Source: Clostridia bacterium
GTDB taxonomy: Bacteria > Bacillota > Clostridia > Oscillospirales > Acutalibacteraceae
Length of the DNA: 10,138 nt
Direction of reading: 5' to 3'
Assembly: GCA_900769375.1 (NCBI GenBank)
Contig: CAAGGN010000192.1
Coordinates: 1-10,138, forward strand
Position numbers and translations under genes: made by a program. Positions 6,115 to 10,138 of the stretch are shown piece by piece. The notes below the pieces were generated by a model. It did not search any database. It saw only the letters and a list, made by a program, of their open reading frames with translations, and was not told the DNA's origin. Numbering within the stretch: the first letter of the stretch is position 1; each line of letters begins with the position of its first letter.

Positions 6115-7080
6115 CTATTTAATCATTATTTTTATATCACCCGTATCGGTGGTAAGCTTGCATTTGCCGCCCTTTGTAGTTTCGGGCACGTTTATTTTTC
6201 CCGTATCACTGGTGGCGATAAAGATTTTAGGGGTTTTAAGGGCGCCTTCAATGTTGCCCGTGGTAGTTTCGATTTCAATTTCCTCGGCATCGCAATCGGT
6301 CAGTTTAATATCTCCTGTGCTTCTTTCGATATTAAAACTCTCTTTGGCTAAAACACCGCTCAAATTCATATCACCCGTATTACCGTCGGATACTAAATTT
6401 TTACAAGTAATATTTGTTAAAGTAGTTTTACCCGTTGATACCTTTACTGCAATATCCCCTGAACAGTTGATGCCTTCGGCGGTGATATCACCGGTAGAAA
6501 CCGTAAGGTCAAGATTTTTGGCTCTAATGGAGGAAAGGGTTATATCCCCCGTTGAAACCTTGATTTTTATATCCTCATGGGCAGATGCCAGACACTTAAC
6601 ATCGGCGGTGCTGCCATTAACTTCAATGTCTTTAAAATTGAAATCTTTGGGGATTTCTATATCGCCCGTATCGGTATCTATTTTAAGGGAGAGATATTCT
6701 TCCCTCGGTAAATATACCGTTATTTTGGGTGACTCAAAGGAGAAAAAGGAAATATAATCGGTCCAGTGCCTTTTGTCGATTACAGAAATTTTCAAGGTGT
6801 TATCCGTAACCTCGGCGGTGTGTTTTTCCTTTTTATATTCTTTTAATAGAATTTGAGTATTTTCGGTTTCGCCGAGCAAAAATTTTATATCCGCCGTATC
6901 AATATTTACTAAAATATTTTCGAAATTATCATAGATTTCTAAGGTTTTGGTTTCAAATTTATCGGTAGATATTTTTCTTATATCCCATCCTTCTAAAGCG
7001 AGAGCAAGAGTGAAAATCAAAGCGCCTAAAACGGTGAGGAGAGCGGCTATAATAGGCCATATTTTATTGATGGTTTTCAT
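6115..7080 (-). CDS. DUF4097 family beta-strand repeat protein, membrane anchored
   Basis: A 321-residue protein with one N-terminal membrane segment (about residues 8-30) and a long repetitive extracytoplasmic part. A short beta-strand unit with core S/D-T-G-D-I recurs about every 19-22 residues, with at least nine recognisable copies: DTADI, DTGDI, STADV, STGDI (several), STGKT, NTGDM, TTGNI, DTGKI and a final DTGDI three residues from the end. This is the pattern of DUF4097 (putative adhesin-like) proteins, predicted to form a beta-solenoid. It is the last gene of the PadR operon: its ATG overlaps the TGA of the upstream gene (ATGA), and AAGGAG lies 8 bases before the ATG. In other Firmicutes DUF4097 proteins accompany DUF1700 and PadR genes and are thought to belong to envelope-stress circuits. 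The ligand is unknown. Confidence 0.88.
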   Translation of the reverse strand: MKTINKIWPIIAALLTVLGALIFTLALALEGWDIRKISTDKFETKTLEIYDNFENILVNIDTADIKFLLGETENTQILLKEYKKEKHTAEVTDNTLKISVIDKRHWTDYISFFSFESPKITVYLPREEYLSLKIDTDTGDIEIPKDFNFKDIEVNGSTADVKCLASAHEDIKIKVSTGDITLSSIRAKNLDLTVSTGDITAEGINCSGDIAVKVSTGKTTLTNITCKNLVSDGNTGDMNLSGVLAKESFNIERSTGDIKLTDCDAEEIEIETTTGNIEGALKTPKIFIATSDTGKINVPETTKGGKCKLTTDTGDIKIMIK

Positions 7081-7679
7081 ATTGCTTTCTCCTTTCCGAT
7101 AAATAGTTTTTTAACCAAAAGAAATGTCTTTTTGGTAAGCCACGCCATACCTGCGCTTACGTATTTAGAGCCGTAAATCATAAATATTGAAATACCGAGA
7201 GCGCAAATCCCCATTCCAAGTATAGCGAGGGCGGGAATATAATCCCCTTTGACAGTGAAAATTACTGCCGCGGCAACGCCTCCAAGACCTGAAGCCGCAA
7301 CCGCTACCGCCGCCGCCCAAAGAGAAACTATAACTGACCAAAGGGAAAGAAAAACGGCAAATACAACGGCGAAGGCCGAAACTAAAAGGGAAAGCCAAAT
7401 TGGTGAGCCAAGAGCCAAAAGGGTTATGCCTAATGCCCCTATGGGTTTTCTTGTTTTAACCTTTTCTTTTACGATAAGACCCAGAGGGATTTCAGAAAGA
7501 ATATTGTCTGCGATTTTTTCTATACTGTCGAGTTCTGCTACCGCTTCTTCCTCGGTGAGTCCATCGTCGGTTTTATCATCTATAATTTCATTATAATACT
7601 CTAAAGATTCATTTATCGTTTCTTCGGGAATGCCCGAAAGTTTACTTTTCAGAGTTTCTAAAAATTCTTGCTTATTCAT
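7077..7679 (-). CDS. DUF1700 (HAAS-domain) membrane protein
   Basis: A 200-residue protein. The N-terminal 65 residues form a soluble helical domain of the HAAS/DUF1700 type (MNKQEFLETLKSKLSG start; LEYYNEIIDD; the LTEEEAVAELDS segment typical of the family). After a basic linker (about 66-80) come four or so membrane segments between residues 82 and 170, rich in alanine and glycine, and a basic C-terminal tail. Such proteins usually sit between a PadR regulator and a DUF4097 protein, exactly as here. The frame is open 7 codons further upstream, but the ATG at 7679 is preceded by AAGGGGG at a proper distance, which gives an 8-nt overlap with the PadR gene and suggests translational coupling. 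It may pass a membrane or envelope signal to partners; this is inference from the family. Confidence 0.88.
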   Translation of the reverse strand: MNKQEFLETLKSKLSGIPEETINESLEYYNEIIDDKTDDGLTEEEAVAELDSIEKIADNILSEIPLGLIVKEKVKTRKPIGALGITLLALGSPIWLSLLVSAFAVVFAVFLSLWSVIVSLWAAAVAVAASGLGGVAAAVIFTVKGDYIPALAILGMGICALGISIFMIYGSKYVSAGMAWLTKKTFLLVKKLFIGKEKAI

Positions 7680-7995
7680 TTTTATCCCCCTTTTCTGCAT
7701 TTATAAAACGGTAAACCGAAAGAATTTCTTCCCATTCCTTTTTAAAGGCGGTAATTCTATCTCTACCCGCCTCGGTTATATGATAATACTTGCGAAGGCG
7801 CCCATTATATTCTTCGGAGCGCACCGTAAGAAGTTCCGCCGTTTCGAGCCGTCGCAAAATGGGGTATAGGGTAGATTCGGAAATATCCATAAAGGGTTTT
7901 ATATCTTTAATTATTTTATATCCGTATGAATCCTCGTGCTCTATGGCTGCGAGAACACAAATATCCAAAAGGCCTCTTTTAAGTTGTATATCCAT
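7672..7995 (-). CDS. PadR family transcriptional regulator
   Basis: A 107-residue winged-helix DNA-binding protein of the short PadR subfamily. The N-terminal LKRGLLDICVLAAI, the S-Y-G-Y-K-I-I helix, and the recognition segment ESTLYPILRRLE (about 39-50) are typical. The wing contains R-L-R-K-Y-Y-H-I-T-E-A-G-R, followed by the C-terminal dimerisation helix. The frame opens 12 codons earlier, but the ATG at 7995 has AAGGGAGG just upstream, and the earlier ATG would lie inside the probable operator. It is the first gene of a three-gene operon with DUF1700 and DUF4097 genes and is likely an autorepressor, judged from the dyad at 8016-8036. The inducing signal is unknown. Confidence 0.92.
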   Translation of the reverse strand: MDIQLKRGLLDICVLAAIEHEDSYGYKIIKDIKPFMDISESTLYPILRRLETAELLTVRSEEYNGRLRKYYHITEAGRDRITAFKKEWEEILSVYRFINAEKGDKNE

Positions 7996-8015
7996 AAAAT
8001 GCCTCCCTTCACATA

Positions 8016-8036
8016 ATACTATACACCGCATAGTAT
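8016..8036. promoter_or_regulatory. Probable PadR operator
   Basis: A perfect inverted repeat ATACTAT/ATAGTAT with a 7-bp gap covers most of the -10 box and part of the spacer of the PadR operon promoter. The location directly upstream of the regulator gene fits autorepression; PadR regulators commonly bind AT-rich dyads of about this size. Confidence 0.68.
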
Positions 8037-8047
8037 GTCTTTGTCAA
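8018..8047 (-). promoter_or_regulatory. Promoter of the PadR-DUF1700-DUF4097 operon
   Basis: On the - strand a consensus TTGACA (8042-8047) and TATAGT (8018-8023) are separated by 18 bp, 22 bp upstream of the chosen PadR start codon. It overlaps the dyad at 8016-8036. Confidence 0.75.
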
Positions 8048-8070
8048 GAGCCAATTCCTAAAATTATGGC

Positions 8071-8105
8071 AAAATAAAAACACCTCCCTCGTCAGAGGGA
8101 GGTGT
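8071..8105 (-). terminator. Intrinsic terminator of the DUF3737 gene
   Basis: A perfect 11-bp stem ACACCTCCCTC/GAGGGAGGTGT (8080-8090/8095-8105) with a 4-nt loop is followed on the - strand by TTTTTATTTT. It lies 29 bp past the stop of the DUF3737 gene and upstream of the PadR promoter. Confidence 0.88.
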
Positions 8106-8134
8106 CAAAAAGCTTTATAGAGGGAGAGATTAAA

Positions 8135-8974
8135 TTATTTTTGATTGATTATAATCTCGCACTTATATTCTTCTTTATCCTTTATAATTTCTTTAACTTC
8201 GGGGACGTAAATTTTACCCGAAAGGGCATTTTTGATACTAATAACGGGAGAAGTGAGGGTGGCTTCAACCTCTGATTTTTCAAAGCTCAAGTCGGCGCTT
8301 TCCATCTCGCAGTTTATAAGCTTTAAATTTTTGCAGTAGCAAAGGGGTTGTGTTCCCGAAATTTTGCAGTTTATAAAGGTGATATTTTCGGCATACCATC
8401 CGAGATATTCCCCATTTATAACGCTATCCTCAACCACGATATTTTTACCGTGCCAAAAGGCGTCCTTGGTGTTTAAGTTGCAGTTTTTAAAACGGGCGTT
8501 TTCTATATACTGAAAAGAATATTTTCCGTCGAGAGTAACGTTTTCAAATTCCAAATTTTTAGACAGTAACATACAATATTCGCTTTTTGCGGAGGTGTCT
8601 ACCATTTTAACGCCTTGGTTTTTCCAACCGAATTCGGCTGATATAATGTCACAGTTTTTAATATGTATATTAGCGCATTCCCGAAGGGCCTTTATGCCGT
8701 GAAGTCGGGAAGAATCAACGCGGATATTCTCCGAATACCATAAAGCCGCGCGGCAATTTTCGTTAAGATGGGTGTTTTCGATAGCGAGATTATTATCGTG
8801 CCAGAAGGGATATCGCAAATCCCAAAAGCAGTCAGTAACCCTTATGTTTTTGCTCTCTTTGAAGGCGCTTTCTCCGTCGGCTTTCCCTTCAAAACGGCAA
8901 CCGATGATATGAACCCCATCGCTTTCATAAAATTCCCTTTCATTTTGGAAGGTTTGATTTTTAATTAATTTCAT
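8135..8974 (-). CDS. DUF3737 family right-handed beta-helix protein
   Basis: A 279-residue protein made almost wholly of short beta-strand coils. Units of about 20 residues end in patterns such as IHIKNCDI, ARFKNCNL, ITFINCKI and LKLINCEM, interleaved with aromatic stretches (PFWHDNNL, AALWYSENI, AFWHGKNI, LGWYAENI). This is the layout of DUF3737 proteins, which resemble pectate-lyase-like parallel beta-helices. There is no signal peptide, so it is probably cytoplasmic; no catalytic residues are recognisable and the biochemical role is unknown. A TTG at 8989 is in frame, but the ATG at 8974 is preceded by GGGGGA and gives the usual family start MKLIKNQTF. It has its own promoter and terminator and is divergent from an acyltransferase gene. 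Confidence 0.87.
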   Translation of the reverse strand: MKLIKNQTFQNEREFYESDGVHIIGCRFEGKADGESAFKESKNIRVTDCFWDLRYPFWHDNNLAIENTHLNENCRAALWYSENIRVDSSRLHGIKALRECANIHIKNCDIISAEFGWKNQGVKMVDTSAKSEYCMLLSKNLEFENVTLDGKYSFQYIENARFKNCNLNTKDAFWHGKNIVVEDSVINGEYLGWYAENITFINCKISGTQPLCYCKNLKLINCEMESADLSFEKSEVEATLTSPVISIKNALSGKIYVPEVKEIIKDKEEYKCEIIINQK

Positions 8975-9002
8975 CTGAATTTCCCCCAATTATATCCATT
9001 AA

Positions 9003-9031
9003 ATTATAGTATAAAATTCTCCTAAAGTCAA
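9003..9031 (-). promoter_or_regulatory. Promoter of the DUF3737 gene
   Basis: On the - strand TTGACT (9026-9031) and TATAAT (9003-9008) are spaced 17 bp, 28 bp upstream of the ATG at 8974. It is back to back with the promoter of the divergent acyltransferase gene, with 13 bp between the two -35 boxes. Confidence 0.78.
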
Positions 9032-9044
9032 AGGCAAATAAGTG

Positions 9045-9073
9045 TTGACAAATATAAATGAGCATTGTATCAT
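9045..9073 (+). promoter_or_regulatory. Promoter of the acyltransferase gene
   Basis: A consensus TTGACA (9045-9050) and TATCAT (9068-9073) are spaced 17 bp on the + strand. The start codon is 66 bp further on, which leaves a leader of about 60 nt. Confidence 0.75.
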
Positions 9074-9075
9074 TA

Positions 9076-9125
9076 AGCCAAAAGATGCCTAAAGCCGCCC
9101 TTTGCGGTCGGTTTTGACTTTGGCT
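9076..9125 (+). promoter_or_regulatory. Imperfect hairpin in the acyltransferase leader
   Basis: Outer arms AGCCAAA/TTTGGCT (9076-9082/9119-9125) enclose an inner stem AAAGCCG/CGGTTTT (9091-9097/9109-9115, one G-U pair). CCGC/GCGG (9095-9098/9104-9107) is an alternative inner hairpin. The 3' arm ends a few bases before the AAGAGGG ribosome binding site. Because transcription from the predicted promoter would begin near 9080, the outer 5' arm may be only partly transcribed. Confidence 0.4.
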
Positions 9126-9139
9126 GATAAGAGGGTTTT

Positions 9140-10042
9140 ATGAAAGAATATTTTCATGAGTTTGCGGCAAGATATGAATTCCCCGAAGAATCGGTAAACG
9201 AGATTATTTTAAACTATGAAAAGGTGGCGGATTTGAAGGAATTCGGCGCCCTTTTGGATGACTTTTATAAGGAGCCCTTTATTTCTCCCTCCGAGTTTCA
9301 GAAAGGCTTAAATGAAATATGTGAAGAAAAGGGTATTAATCCCTATACGTTATATTTAATTTTCTTTATGTGCCTTTCTCCCCGTATGAAAAAGGAATAT
9401 GAAAAAGCAGGTATTCCCGAGGAAATATATTTTGAAACTGCCGCCGACCTTAAATATAAACTTATGGAGTGCCTAAAGGTTGATAAGGTGGTGGGTGTGA
9501 GTCCTTTTTATTGGATTTTCGCCCTTTTTCGTTTGAGGATTTTGGGCATTGGCCGATTGCAGTATGAAATTAATACCTATCACGGCGATGATGCCTTTAT
9601 TGGAGGCCGCAGAGTTAGGGAAGGGGATAAAGTTATAGGAATTCATATCCCATCATCTCAAAAGCCCTTTGATAGAGAGTCGCGTATGGCTTCCTATGAA
9701 ATGGCGTATAATTTCTTCAAAAACGAATTTGAGGACAATACCCCGATTTTTCACTGCGAATCCTGGCTTTTGCACCCGCAGAATAAGGAAATTCTCGGAA
9801 AAGAATCAAATATTTCTTCATTTATAGACGATTTTAAAATCGTTAAAAGCTATGAATACCCTGATAATCGGGATAAATGGCGAATTTTTGGCGCCGATGC
9901 CGAGCTTCCGCCTGATAAACTACCGAGAAACACCTCGCTTCAAAGAAAAATGGCCGATTGGTTTTTAAAGGGCCATAAGCTTGGCGGTGGTGAGGGACTA
10001 TTTATATTCGACTCCGTAAATAAAACTTTAATAAATGAATAA
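9140..10042 (+). CDS. Acyltransferase domain-containing protein (NAT_N plus GNAT_C type)
   Basis: A 300-residue protein without membrane segments or signal peptide. The N-terminal part (about 1-115) is helical and acidic, like the N-acyltransferase N-terminal domain; the C-terminal part (about 120-290) carries the conserved patterns of the GNAT-like C-terminal domain: RLRILGIGRLQYE (131-143), GIHIPSS (167-173), CESWLLHP (206-213), then a W-R-I-F-G segment and LPRNTSLQRKMADWFL near the end. The family is annotated as acyltransferases related to GNAT enzymes; the acyl donor and acceptor are not known. AAGAGGG at 9128-9134 precedes the ATG. It diverges from the DUF3737 gene, and the shared control region hints at co-regulation. 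A probable IS element begins 18 bp beyond its stop codon, and no terminator of its own is seen. Confidence 0.78.
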   Translation: MKEYFHEFAARYEFPEESVNEIILNYEKVADLKEFGALLDDFYKEPFISPSEFQKGLNEICEEKGINPYTLYLIFFMCLSPRMKKEYEKAGIPEEIYFETAADLKYKLMECLKVDKVVGVSPFYWIFALFRLRILGIGRLQYEINTYHGDDAFIGGRRVREGDKVIGIHIPSSQKPFDRESRMASYEMAYNFFKNEFEDNTPIFHCESWLLHPQNKEILGKESNISSFIDDFKIVKSYEYPDNRDKWRIFGADAELPPDKLPRNTSLQRKMADWFLKGHKLGGGEGLFIFDSVNKTLINE

Positions 10043-10060
10043 ATTAAAGGCAGATGCAAT

Positions 10061-10138
10061 TGAACTGCCCCAATTTGTGCAGACAGTACAAAAAAGGCCT
10101 TTATGGTAGTTGAAATTAAATTTTAAGCAACATACTGA
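10061..10138 (-). mobile_element. Probable right end of an IS3-family insertion sequence (partial)
   Basis: Read on the - strand, the last bases before 10061 are ACAAATTGGGGCAGTTCA. This closely resembles the 3' termini I know from IS3/IS150-type elements, which end in a G-rich tract followed by CAGTTCA. Further upstream on that strand is CTTTTTTGTACTGTC. A reading frame entering from the window edge ends in Q-Y-V-A-stop (stop codon 10123-10125), a plausible transposase C-terminus lying about 62 bp from the IS end, a normal distance. The rest of the element would lie beyond the window, so neither the transposase nor the other end is visible. A solo remnant is the alternative. Confidence 0.45.

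Noticed and set aside
6149..6757. Long + strand open frame (202 codons) opposite the DUF4097 gene
   Set aside because: It is antisense to a clear repeat protein, and its regular ISPV pattern is the reverse reading of the TGDI repeats. It has no ribosome binding site of its own.
10045..10103. TAAAGGC/GCCTTTA as a terminator of the acyltransferase gene
   Set aside because: The arms are 45 bases apart with no U-tract directly after, and the right arm lies inside the likely IS end; chance or a disrupted former terminator are both possible.

Overview
The window looks like a chromosomal piece of a low-to-moderate GC Clostridia (Firmicutes), plausibly a gut Oscillospirales/Ruminococcaceae-type organism. 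The evidence is strong AGGAGG-like ribosome binding sites, sigma-A type TTGACA/TATAAT promoters, hairpin plus U-tract terminators, and families typical of gut Clostridia (a PadR/DUF1700/DUF4097 operon, DUF6512, DUF3737, a cytoplasmic GH38 alpha-mannosidase). The taxonomy is inferred from these features; no marker gene is present.

Layout. Positions 1-239 hold no gene but fold into a set of nested stems joined by a perfect 10-bp long-range pseudoknot, so this is most likely a structured RNA on the + strand. It precedes an unusual fusion of a HAD/5'-nucleotidase-like domain to a guanylate-kinase-like domain (240-1361). A bidirectional terminator and an array of perfect hairpins separated by an identical 7-mer fill the space up to a convergent nitroreductase gene (1533-2060, - strand). 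The nitroreductase is divergent from a low-molecular-weight protein tyrosine phosphatase (2182-2625); the shared region has back-to-back promoters and a 26-bp perfect palindrome. A large GH38 alpha-mannosidase (2689-5469) follows with its own promoter and terminator, then a small DUF6512-type membrane protein (5545-6072).

The second half holds a - strand operon, PadR regulator to DUF1700 membrane protein to DUF4097 repeat protein (7995 down to 6115), with overlapping genes and a dyad over the promoter that suggests autoregulation. A DUF3737 beta-helix protein (8974-8135, - strand) and a NAT_N/GNAT_C-type acyltransferase (9140-10042, + strand) diverge from one 165-bp region with two well-formed promoters. 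At the right edge, about 18 bp after the acyltransferase stop, the sequence looks like the end of an IS3-family insertion sequence entering from the right.

The genes are mostly independent housekeeping or accessory units, and I see no single multi-gene system linking them. The signals most worth following are non-coding: the pseudoknotted RNA at the left edge, the hairpin/7-mer array at 1421-1529, and the palindrome at 2133-2158. Several starts were moved downstream of the longest reading frame on the basis of ribosome binding sites (nitroreductase, DUF6512, DUF1700, PadR, DUF3737).
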